Below the pieces are notes generated by a model. That model did not search any database. It saw nothing but the letters and a program-made list of their open reading frames with translations, and was not told the DNA's origin. This document shows positions 48,501 through 59,373 of a stretch of 64,000 bases of DNA, piece by piece; the stretch's first letter is position 1, and each line of letters opens with the position of its first letter. The stretch comes from Mercenaria mercenaria (taxonomy: Eukaryota; Mollusca; Bivalvia; Venerida; Veneridae). The translations under genes were made by a program, and so were the position numbers. The stretch lies in contig NC_069367.1 in NCBI RefSeq assembly GCF_021730395.1, positions 5,578,501-5,642,500 of the forward strand, written 5' to 3'.

Positions 48501-51442
48501 CACCCGGTGGCACCCAGTTCTTCTACGTTCTGCCAGGCAATCAACGGGCTAGGCGAAATGGCGTTTTCGAGCGTTTCCCGTCCAAACACCAAAGTCCCTT
48601 GCTCGGAAACCAGACCTAACCATTGATGGCCACACCCTGGTCGTGTCGGGCGGTCCACCCTCTCTCAACGACCACCCGTGGGCACCCAGTTTCTTCTACT
48701 GTTTGCGGTACTGGACCCCGCACCGAAACTCCGCCATTTTACGTCTGCTGGCCCAGACTTTGGAGGCACGCTCACGAAAAAACCAACCTTAACCGGGGTG
48801 GCCGCTAGGATCCGGGTCCGCATGCCACGACCCCTCTAACATACAACGCCCACCCGGGGGCACCCCGTTTCCCTTCTACGGTGACGCCAGGCAATCGAAC
48901 TGCTGGAGGCGAAATGGCGTTTCGAGCGTTCCCGGCCAAACACCAAAGTCCACTTGCTCGGAACCAGACGTGACCACGGATGGCCACCACCCGGGCGTGC
49001 TGGCGTCCCCCTCTCTACAACTACGCACCCGTGGCACTCCCATTTTTTCTTCTACTGTTGCGGTGCTGGACCCCCGACCCCCGAAACTCGCTCATTTACG
49101 TTCGGCCAGACTTTGTAGAGCACGCTCACGAAAAAAACGCATAACCTTAACCGGGGTGGCCGTATGCCGGGTCGCATGGCAACGGACGCCCCTCTACAAC
49201 GCCCACCCGTTGGCACCCCAGTTTCTCTTACGGTTACGGGCCAGGCAATCAAACTGCTGAGTCGAATGGGGTTTGCGAGCGTCCCGTTCCCCGGCCAAAC
49301 CACCAAATCCACCCTTGCGCGGAACCAGACCTTAACCAGATGGCCACCACCCGGGCGTTCGGGCGCCACCTCTCTACAAAACGACCGAACCCCGTGGCAG
49401 CCTCCAGTTTCTTCTACTGTTGCGGGACTGGACCTCCGACACCGAAACTCGCCATTTTATTACGTCTGCCCAGACTTTGGAGCACGCTCACCACGAAAAA
49501 AACCAGACCTTACCTGGTGGCCGTATGCCGTGTCCGCATTCACTGACCGCCCCTCGTACAACGCCCACCCGTTGGCACCCCCGTTTCTTCACGGTTACGG
49601 CAGGCATCAACTGCTGGAGGCGAAACTTGCGGTTTTTCGAGCGTTCCCGCCAACACACCAAAGTCCAACCTTGCTCGTACCAACCTTAACCAGTATGCCA
49701 CCACCCGGCGTGTCGGGCGTCCATCCCTCTCTACACGAAACGACCACCCGTGGCACCCCAGTTTCTTCTACTGTTTCGGGGACCTGTGGACACCCGACCC
49801 GAAACTCGCCATTTTAACGTTCTGCCTGCCCATACTTTGGAGGCACGCTCACGAAAAAACCAGACCTTAACCCGTGGTGGCCTCTATGCCGGTTCCGCAT
49901 GCCACGGACCCCCTCTACAAGAACGCCACCCGGGGGCAACCCCAGTTTCTTCTACGGTTTTACGCGGCCAGTCAATCAACTGCGGAGGAAATGGCGTTTT
50001 CGAGGCGTTTCCACCGCCAAACACCAAAGTCACCCTTGCTCGGAAACCAGACCTTAACCAGATGGCCACCCCCCGGCGATGTCGGGCGGTCCCACCCTCT
50101 TACAACGACCACCCGGTGGCAACCACCCATTTTCTTCTACTGTGCGGGACTGACCCCGACACCGAACTCGCCATTTTAAACGTTCTGCCCAGACTTTGGA
50201 GCCTCTCACGAAAAAACCAGACCTAACCGGGTGGCCCGTCTATGACTGCCGGGTCCGCAATGCCACGGACCCCCTCTAACAACGCCCACCCGGTGCACCC
50301 CCCAGTTTCTTCTAACGGTATGTCCCAGGCAATCAACTGCTGAGGCGAAATGGCGTTTTCGAGGTCGTTTCCCGGCCAAACACCAAAGTCCACCCTTGCT
50401 CGAAAACCAGACCTTTAACCGGAAGCCACCACCCGGCGTGTGGCGTCCACCCTCTCTTACAAACGACCACCCGGTGGCACCCCCCCAGTTTCTTCTACTG
50501 TTTGCGGGACTGGACCCCGACACGAAACTCGCCATTTTTACGTTCTCTGCCCAACTTTGGAGCACTCTCACGGAAAAAACAGACCGTAACCTCGGGGTGG
50601 TGCCGCTAGGGCCTGGTCCGCATGCACGGACCCCCCTCTACAACCCCACCCGGTGGCACCCCAGTTCTTTCTCTACGGTTACGCCATGCCATCAACTGCT
50701 GGAGGCGAAATGGCGTTTTCGAGCGTGTCCACGCCAAACAGCCAAAGTCGGACCCTTGCTCGGAAACAGACCTTAACCAGGATGGCCACTCACCCGGTGC
50801 GTGTCGGGGCTCCAACCCTCTCTACACGACCGACCCGTTGGCAACCCACCACCAGTTTCTTCTAACTTTGTCTGGACTGGACCCCCCCGACACCGAAACT
50901 CGCCTTTTACGTCTCCCAGACTTTGGATCCCGCTCACGAAAAAACCATAACCTTAAAACCGGGATTTGCCGCTATGGCCGGGTCTCATTCGGACCCCTCT
51001 ACAACGCCCAGGCCGGTGGCACCAGCCATTTCTCTCTATCTACGGTTACGCCATGCAATCAACTGCTGGAGGCGAAATTGCGTTTTCGAGCGTTCCCGCC
51101 AAACACCAAAGTCAATTCCACCTTGCCGAAAACCAGAACCTTAACCAGGATGTCCACCACCGGGCGTGTCGTGCGTCACCCTCTCTACAACGACCAACCA
51201 CCCTGTGGCACCCCCCAGTTTCTTCCTTCTACTGTTGCGGGACTGGACCCCGACAACCAACTCGCCATTTACGTTCTGCAGACTTGGAGCACGCTCACTA
51301 AAAAACCAACCTTAACCGGGTGGGGCTATGCGGGTCCGCATGACGGACCCCTCTCAACGCCCCCGGGGGCACCCAGTTTTTCTACGGTTACGGCCCGGCA
51401 ATCAAATGCTGGAGGCGAAAAGGCGTTTCGGGCGTTCCCCAA
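39554..51442. repeat. GC-rich satellite array, dimeric unit of about 360 bp, about 28 copies
   Basis: The marker GAAATGGCGTTTTCGAGCG recurs about every 360-364 bases: ten copies before the A-rich block and eighteen after it. The unit is a dimer. Both halves begin ACCAGACCTTAACC and contain CTCTACAACG.CCACCCGG and TGGCACCCCAGTTT, but one half has CGGGACTGGACCCCGACA and the other has GGCAATCAACTGCTGGAGG. Copies differ mainly by one-base gains and losses. The many open frames on both strands contradict each other and are not genes. The array lies between copy 3 and copy 4 and splits their shared spacer. Confidence 0.92.
43317..45062. other. A-rich low-complexity block inside the satellite, probable sequence artefact
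   Basis: About 1.75 kb is almost only A with scattered C, some G and very few T, without a fixed period. The satellite stops within the TGGCACCCCAGTTT segment and resumes there at the same phase, so nothing of the unit is lost. Lysine-rich frames on plus and phenylalanine-rich frames on minus are composition effects. A stalled or failed long-read base call that survived assembly explains it best. A real simple-sequence insertion is the alternative. Confidence 0.8.
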
Positions 51443-51454
51443 CCAATAAATGAC

Positions 51455-51915
51455 AAGAATATTTATTACTTTGTTTCCAGTGTTAACACTTTAATACTGT
51501 TACTTTTTACTTTGTTTTGAAACAGGAGTAGTATGTTGTATTTTAATAGAACTAATCTATAGTGCATATCTACTTAAATTTGAGATAAGAAATAACTACT
51601 GTGAGATTAATAATATTCGTGTGGGACTAATATTTGTAAATTTCATTTTTGTTTAATCCTAATGAATATGTAAATTTCCATTCTTGTAATCTTCATATGT
51701 TGAAATCCACAAATTCTTGTCCCCTAGAAAATGCAATTTTGGTAAAAAACCACGGAATTCCTTGCTCAGCAAAATAAATGATTTCACTGTATTTTAAAGT
51801 GGTACACAAAGAAGATATTTCTCCAGAAGTTACCCGCCTCTGTGTTGGCGGATTAGTTTTAAAATATGTGTATGTCTAGTCAGAATAAACATTACCATTG
51901 AAGAAATGATGTATC
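51455..51915. repeat. Paralogous spacer block, matching 8345-8830
   Basis: This is the copy 3-4 spacer counterpart of the block at 8.3-8.8 kb. It continues past 51920 directly into sequence that, in the copy 1-2 spacer, resumes only after the MITEs at 11.41 kb. Confidence 0.75.
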
Positions 51916-52904
51916 CGGGTTTGTACTTGTAGCAATTTTTGAAAATTTGTCAAAAGTTAGAGAACATATTATCTTAATGTATATGCACCAGGAAGGTTTC
52001 TGAATTTCACTTATACATGTATATGGCCCTGTTGTCAGAAGTGCATTTAACCATGTTTTTTCTTCAACTTGCCATTAGCTAAGGATATATGTTTTTTATT
52101 AAGTTATTTTGGTAGAATATAACCAGTAATAAGTTTAAAGAAGGCACTTATAAATTGAGGCATTTGTTCAGTCCAGGGGTTAGATTACCTGATTTGGTTT
52201 GGCTTTAGATAAGATTCACAATTTTAAATGCAATAATATAAATAAAAAAATAAAAAAGACATACCTTTTTTTCTAAATGGGCAGTTTTCTTGTACACATG
52301 TATAATGATTCTAGTTGACTGATTATAAAAAGCAAGAACATTTAATTTCATTAGAAATGAATTTTAAAAAAAGTTACTTTGTTGTTTCTGCATGTTTAAT
52401 TTTAATAATTAATTTTGGATTAAGATTTGTCTTTATTAACGTGACTGAATGTACCAAAAACACCATATTTAAAGTAAAATATAACAATGAATAAATATAA
52501 CATTGTTTTGAGTGGGACAGTTAATATGGTTTTTAAAATGAGGTGCTGTTGACTCTATAGGTTGACAGTTTGTTTAAGGTCATGGTCACAATTTGAGCTC
52601 AAAAGTCAAATCTCTCCGGCTTATTTCGTGTCTGAAAAACAGTATTAAGGTATTGACTTGAAACTTGGTATATAGGCAGGTAGTTATGAGATGATGTGCA
52701 GAATGCAACAGTCTACATTACAATCTCTTTCATTACCCCTAATTCAAAACTTTATTACTGTAAACAAGTTGGGAAAAAACTGATATTGATATTTTCCTTG
52801 TTAATTGAGAAATTTGCTTTTATAAACAATCGACTACATTTGTAGCAAGAAATGTACTTGGCTTCTTAGCTTGTGAGCATGAAAAAAAGTTTGTAAATTG
52901 CTAA
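51916..52904. other. Spacer, nothing recognised beyond the 11.4-kb match
   Basis: No gene, RNA or named repeat was identified. Confidence 0.5.
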
Positions 52905-53215
52905 AACACTTCCTGTACCTCTGATCAAGGATGTAAATTGACATAGGTATTCATATTTATGCTTTGACAGAGTAAAGATGGATGTGTTGCATGGCAATAA
53001 AATAAGGTATAATAATCCATAATATTTACTAGTAAACACTGTCTGTTGCATTGATTTTAGGGAATAAATAAGATGACTGTTAAAGACGTTTTGATATGTG
53101 ATCACTGTAAATAAGATCAGTTAAGCATAATATATGTTAACTTTTGCTACTCAGCAAAAGATGTAATAAATTTTTAGCAATGAAATACTGATTTGACTTT
53201 TCTTTATACCCTTTG
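52905..53215. repeat. Paralogous spacer block, matching 12450-13310
   Basis: Colinear match to two parts of the copy 1-2 spacer; the middle about 500 bases found there are missing here. Confidence 0.72.
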
Positions 53216-53259
53216 CTATCATGTGAGTTGAACAGGAACAGTTAAACAGTTTCAGTATT

Positions 53260-53950
53260 ATAATTTAAGAATGCTGGGGTCTAGGGAGGTTGATCATAAC
53301 TAGCAGATGACCCCTATTGATTTTGAGGTCAAAAGTCAAGGTCACAGTGACCCTGAACTGTTAAACTGTTTCCGGATGATAACTAATGAACGCCTGGAGC
53401 CTAGGATCATGAAAGATGATAGGAAGGTTGGTCATGACCAGCAGATGACCCCTATTGATTTTGAGGCCAGTATGTCAAAGGTCAAGGTTACAGTGACCAG
53501 AAACAGTTAAACAGTTTCTGGATGATAACTCAGGAACGCTTCGGCCAGGATCATGAAAGTTGATAGGGATGTTAATTATGACAAGCAGATGACCCTATTT
53601 ATTTTGAGGTCAGTAGGTTAAAGGTCAAGGTCTCAGTGACTGACAAGTTAAACCGTTTCCGGACGATAACTTTAGAACGCTTGGGTCTAGAATCCTGAAA
53701 CTTGATAGGGAGGGCGAACATGATCAGCAGATGACCCCTATAGATTTTGAGATCAGTAGGTCAAAGGTCGAGGTCACAGTGACCTGGAACAGTTTAACAT
53801 TTTCGGATGATAACTAGAGAACGCTTGGGTCTTTGATCACGAAACTTGATAAGGATGTTGATCATGATCAACAGAATGATTACCCCTATTGATTTTGAAG
53901 TCAATAGGTCAAAGGTCAAGGTCACATTCATCCAGAACAATAGAACATTT
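53260..53950. repeat. Tandem repeat, about five units of about 142 bp
   Basis: The marker GATGACCCCTATTGATTTTG or a close variant recurs near 53306, 53445, 53587, 53730 and 53880. Each unit also has AAAGGTCAAGGTCACAGTGA. This is a common bivalve repeat type. Open frames across it follow the repeat. Confidence 0.85.
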
Positions 53951-54044
53951 GTGTACAGTTACCAAACAATTTCTGTCCCTTGTGCAATCACTGAATGCAT
54001 CATCGGGGCATTTCGTGTTCTACGAGCTCTTGTTTGTGCGTTGA

Positions 54045-54240
54045 ACTAATACTGTTTCCTGCTAGAAGCATAAGTGTTGAACCAATACTGTTTCCTCCAA
54101 AAATTGAAATGGTCACTCAATCCCCAGATTTGTAACCCAACATAAAATATCTTTTGTGAAGAACTAATACCGTTTACTGCAAAAATGTGAAATGGTCCCA
54201 AGAACCCCAGACTGTTGAACCAATACTGTTTCCTGCTAAA
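54045..54240. repeat. Degenerate repeat of GTTGAACCAATACTGTTTCC
   Basis: Three or four imperfect units lie 50-80 bases apart, with a single related copy at 13374-13400 in the copy 1-2 spacer. Confidence 0.6.
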
Positions 54241-54244
54241 AATG

Positions 54245-54410
54245 ACTTCCGGATTGACCAGTCCTAGTACTATCCTCTTAATGCTGAACACCAAGGGAGG
54301 AAGTTAGCAGTACCATTTTTCACGTCTTTGGTATGATGCTGCCAGGGATCGAACCCACGGTCTCCCGCACTCGAAGCAGGCGCTCTACTACAATGCTATC
54401 GAGGCGGTAC
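54245..54410 (-). mobile_element. tRNA-derived SINE, minus strand
   Basis: On the minus strand the head contains CTCGATAGCATTGTAGTAGA, an anticodon-like CTGCTTCGAGTGCGGG arm and the B box GGGTTCGATCCC. The tail has AGGATAGTACTAGGACTGGT. No clear target duplication was found, so the ends are approximate. Confidence 0.75.
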
Positions 54411-55134
54411 TAACCCAAAGTAGAAGATGTCTTTTGTGAGTTTATGCAGAACTGTTGCATGTTGAAGGTTAAATGGTACTAATTAAATTATTATGATTTT
54501 TTAATAACTTTGTTGCGGTTTGGGTGTCATATTTACAGAGTTAAAATATTTACACCATTTGATATTCTGCATGCTAGTATGAATTCCATTTTATCTCCTT
54601 TTTATTTTTTGGGCGAATCTGCTCAATGACTAAAAACGAAAAATTAATGTAAATACATGTATATATGTTCTTTATGTAAATCTTATATTTAGTAATGTAT
54701 CATACTACATACAAAAAAAAAAAAGAATTGTTCACAACAGTTTTTCTGGTCTTTGGTTCTTTGTCAAAAAAGTAACGCTAACTGGTCATGAATGTAACAA
54801 AATTAGAAGAACAGAACAGACATTTTGTTATATCTAACATAAACATTTACAGTTCATCGTTGCATTAACACTAAAGGTAACCAATTTGGTCGTAAATGTA
54901 ACACTTCCGATAAATTGACACTATTGTAGATTATCATCTCCAGGACTTGCCTTTCTACTTGCAGTCCCACATGTTGATGTCCAACCTTCTTAACCCATAC
55001 CATACAAACATCTTGACTGGAATTCTAGTGATCATTTTAGGATATTACATCACCATAGTCACTGTTAGTTCTTAACTGATTACACATAGATTTAAGCTAT
55101 AAAGGAAGGTTACCTCTGCTTTAAAATTGATGCT
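54411..55134. other. Spacer matching the 3' region of copy 3
   Basis: The part at 54770-55110 is colinear with 27555-27830. No gene is present. Confidence 0.6.
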
Positions 55135-55142
55135 GTACTGTT

Positions 55143-56082
55143 TATTTATTTATTTGGGTTTTACGGCGCACCAACACAGTATAGGTTATATGGTGCCAAA
55201 CAGGACTACACATTTTGGTTTTATATCTTATTTACATCGAAATAAAAACATGAGGTATGGAACCAAAATTTGCATAGGAGGCAGTAAACAGTTTTCTGAG
55301 CTTCTCGGCCGGCCTTAAAACCTCACACAAAAGTCTGTAACCACACACCTGAAATAAAGATATTGCAACATTAACATCACTGTATGTCTATCGTTACAAA
55401 CCATCTGCAATACATCTCTAATATCTAGTTTTCTGTTTACAAGACCTGAATTTTGTACTCTCCCGGTCGCGGAAACTGATGACGAAAAAAGCTAAATTTG
55501 CCAATTTTCAAATCGCTGTAGAAAATTCCCTGCAAATGATAGCCCCAACTGCTACACTGTTCCATACTCCAGTAACACTGTAAAATCAGAAAATAAGCTC
55601 AAATATATGTGCCATCCGTACCGTTTTTTCACTATTCCAGTTTTCCTGAGGTCCCTGCTAAAATGACAACCCCACTTTAAGCTAGCTCAGAGGAAGCATG
55701 TATACGCGCCTGCAAGTCATTACGTCATGCTATCAAGATCAAGGCTACTCGACCGATTTTCTTTAAATAAGTGAAACTCAATCCTAGCCGCTGAAACTTC
55801 AATTCTAGCAATCATTATTTTAAACTTCAAATATCCACTTCAATCCGTAAATTGCCTTTTATTTGTAAATTTGACCCTGGCCAATTCGACACTAACAGCT
55901 CAAAACTGTTTACTGCCTCCATACCAGCTGTAATCACAGAGTTACAGCAAAACCAAGTGTTAAGACCCTATTAGTCGCCTCTTACGATCATGCAAGGGTA
56001 AGGCAGTGGTTCCAATTCTTTTCATACACAGATCGTCCCTGAACCACATGGGGCTGTTGCTGTAAGTAAATGAATGAGGTGA
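55143..56082. mobile_element. 940-bp inserted element with 8-bp target duplication
   Basis: GTACTGTT flanks it at 55135-55142 and 56083-56090. The matching region near copy 3 (about 27830) has no insert. It starts TATTTATTTATTTGGGTTTT with ACGGCGCACCAACACAGTAT. Its last part has AGTCGCCTCTTACGATCATG and CCCTGAACCACATGGGG, words common to invertebrate dispersed repeats. The ends are only weakly inverted. It has no coding frame, and its class is uncertain. Confidence 0.65.
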
Positions 56083-56242
56083 GTACTGTTGATGATTGCA
56101 GCTCAGATTGCAAATGGTACCTTCATGACCAAAAGAGAGTTACGTTTAGTGAAAACGAAATCAGGTGTTGCCTTTATGAACAAATGTGTTACCTTTATTT
56201 TTGACAAACATATTACCATGGTGACACATATCTGCCTAACCT

Positions 56243-57080
56243 TTTTAGCTCACTTGAGCCAAAGGCCCATGGCGAGCTATTGTGACCGCTCAATGTCTGT
56301 CGTGCGTCGTGTGTCCATCAACATTTTCTAAAAAAATCTTCTTTAAAACCACTGGGCAGAATTACATCAAACTTCACAGAAATGATCCTTGGGTGGCCCC
56401 CTTTCAAAATTTTTCAAAGAATTAAATTCAATGCAGAACTCTGAACTCTGGTTGCCATCATCTAGTGGTCCTCCACCAAAATTGTTCAAATTATCCCCCT
56501 AGGGTCAAATATGGCCCCGCCCCGGGGGTCACGTGGTTTATATTGACTTATATAGGGAAAACGTTGAAAATCTTCTTGTACAAAACCACTCGGCCTAGGG
56601 CTTTGATATTTGGTATGTAGCATTATCTAGTGGTCCTCTACCAAGATTGTTAAAATTATCCCTCTAGGGTCAAATATGGCCCCGCCCCGGGTGTCCCAAG
56701 TTTTACATGTATATGAAAAAAGTTTAAAAACCTTCTTGTCTGGAACCATAACACTTAGACCTTTGATATTTGGTTTGTAGCATTGTCTTATGGTCCTCAA
56801 CCAAAATTGTTCAAATTTTACCCCTGGGGTGAAAAGAGGCCCTGCCCTGGGGGTCCAAAGTTTTGTATAAAGTTACCTAGGAAATTTTTTTTTAAAAAAT
56901 CTTTGGTATGATGCATTGTTAAAAGAGGCCCCGCCCTGGGCCACTTAGTTACTATGTGAGTTACATAGGAAAAATACTTAAAAATCATTTGATCCTATTT
57001 CCAAGACTGTTTAATAATAATTACCTGATGACCCCAAGTAATATGATGTCACTTGACTGACCTTGACCTACTGACCTACT
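56243..57080. repeat. GCTCACTTGAGC-type tandem repeat element, first copy
   Basis: It opens TTTAGCTCACTTGAGCC and then has about three to four units of roughly 175 bases marked by GGTCAAATATGGCCCCGCCC and TTTGATATTTGGT. It ends where the next element begins. Confidence 0.7.
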
Positions 57081-58560
57081 TTTAGCTCACCTGAGCACGA
57101 AGTGCTCAAGTTGAGCTTTTGTGATCGCCCTGTGTCCGTCGTCAGTCGTCCGTCCGTCTGTCGTCCGTCGTCAACAATTTGACTGTTAACACTCTAAAGG
57201 TCACAATTTTGGCCTAATCTTAATGAAACTTGGTCAGAATGTTACCCTCATAAAAATCTTGGACGAGTTTGATATTGGGTCATCTGGGATCAAAACCTAG
57301 GTCACCAGGTCAAATCAAAGGAAAAGCTAGAGGTCACAAGTTTGGCTCAGTCTTAACGAAACTTGGTCAGAATGTTACCCTTAATAATATCTTGGATGAG
57401 TTCGATATTGGAACATCTTGGGTCAAAAACTAGGTCACCGGGTCAAATCAAAGGAAAAGCTTGTTAACACTCTAAAGGTCACAATTTTGACCCAATTTTA
57501 ATGAAACTTGGTCAGAATGTTACCCTTAATAAAATCTTGGACGAATTTGATATTAGATTATTTGGGGTTAAAAACTAGGTCACCAGGTCAAATCAAAGGA
57601 AAAGTTTGTTAACACTCTAGAGGTCACAATGTTGGCCCAATTTTAATGAAACTTCGTTAGAATGTTACCCTTAATAAAATCTTGGATGAATTTGATATTG
57701 AGTTATCTGGGGTCAAAAGCTAGGTCACCAGGTCCAATCAAAGGAAAAACTTGTTAACACTGTAGAGGCCACATTTATGACTGTATCTTCATGAAACTTG
57801 GTCAGAATATTACTCATTCCACTTTGAATCTGGATTATGTAGGGTCAAAAACTAGGTCACCAGGTCAAATAAAAAACTAGGTCACCAGGTCAAATCAAAG
57901 GAAAAGCTAGTTTACACTCTAGAGGCCACATTTATGACCATATCTTAATGAAACTTGGTCAGAATGTTAATCTTGATGATCTATAGATCTTGTTCAAATC
58001 TGGGTCAGGTGGGGTCAAAAACTAGGTCACTGGGTCAGATCAAAAGCAAAGCTTGTTAACACTCTAGAGGCCACATTTATGACTGTATCTTCTTGAAACT
58101 TAGTCAGAATGTTAATCTTGATGATCTTTAGGTCAAGTTTGAATCTGGGTCATGTGGGATCAAAATCTAGGTCATCGGGTCAGATCAAAGGAAAAGCTTG
58201 TTAACACTCTAGAGGCAACATTTATGACTGTATCTTCATGAAACTTAGTCAAATCAAAGGAAAAGTTAGTTAACACTTTAGAGGCCACATTTATGACCAT
58301 ATCTTAATGAAACTATCTTGATGATCTTTAGGTCAATGGGTCATGTGAGCAATACAGGGCCTTCATGGCCCTTTTGTTTAAGATACAGCCTTGAAATTTT
58401 TTTGACATACACAGTTTTGCACACCAATCGTAAAACTGAATATCATTGACCATGAATATGACCTACTGACTTTCTTAATATTTTATCATCAGTTTGATCT
58501 TTGAAACATGTAGCTCATATTACTCAGGTGAGCGATCCAGGGTCATCATAACCCTCTTGT
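57081..58560. repeat. GCTCACCTGAGC-type tandem repeat element, second copy
   Basis: It opens TTTAGCTCACCTGAGCACGA, which folds with GTGCTCAAG. About eight units of roughly 140-150 bases follow, each starting TGTTAACACTCTAGAGGCC or a variant and holding ACTAGGTCACCAGGTCAAAT. It closes with CTCAGGTGAGCGATCCAGGG, an inverted match to its opening. Both elements are absent from the matching position near copy 3. Confidence 0.8.
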
Positions 58561-59373
58561 TGTTTATATTCAGGTCTCTACCTATCCGAATGGAAACCAG
58601 ACTTTACACTTTTTCTTTTTCTACTTTACAATATATCTCCTCCAGACGTCGTGACAGCAGTTAAGTTAATATTTCTAAAACATTATATGTACTGAATGCA
58701 AATATATCTATATGCAATAGTATATCTTTATCCCTTTTCAGTAGTACATGAACCAAATGAAAACATATGCAGTAACATATCTACATCCCTATTTCAGCAG
58801 TTCATGTACTAAATACAAGTCTTTTACTCAGATAAATATAATTATTGGTAAGATATGTGTTCATAACAAAATTATCTATGTTTATTTAAAATAAAATTCA
58901 TGGCTAATTCAGACTTACACATAATCAATATCTATATTTCAAGACAATTAATCTAAAAACAGGTTACAAGTATTCATTGTCCAATTCATGTTAGTAGATA
59001 CAAAAATAAATATTATAAGGCTCGAGATGTGCATCAGACAACCAATCATTCAAATAAAAATCTCCTTTAAACCGTTTCGTAGATTTCTTACAGAAGCACT
59101 GTTAGCATTAGGTTAGCATTAGGTCATCTTTGTCGATATCCGACGATGTACCATCTTTATATGAGCTTCTACAGGTCTTAGGTAAAGCTTGTAATCAGTA
59201 CGTGCATGCAAATAACTAATTCAATATATTTCCATTTTGAGAGGTATTTGTTTTCAGTTGATATATTCAAATTACATGTTTTATTAAATCAGGTGGATTA
59301 CGGATGTATTTCTTTTTTGAAAGTCTTAGCTGCACCTGAAATTAGTTTTGTTTGTAAATTACGTCAAAAGCAA
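58561..59373 (-). other. 3' flank of TRIM-like copy 4
   Basis: It aligns with the 3' flanks of copies 1-3, and two or three units of the CATCCC...TTTCAG repeat seen near copy 2 lie at 58675-58825. No separate gene was found. Confidence 0.65.

Noticed and set aside
51100-51442. Possible bacterial or plasmid contamination suggested by the GC-rich stretch
   Set aside because: The sequence is a tandem repeat embedded in AT-rich bivalve-like DNA, with paralogous spacer on the right side. A satellite is the simpler reading.
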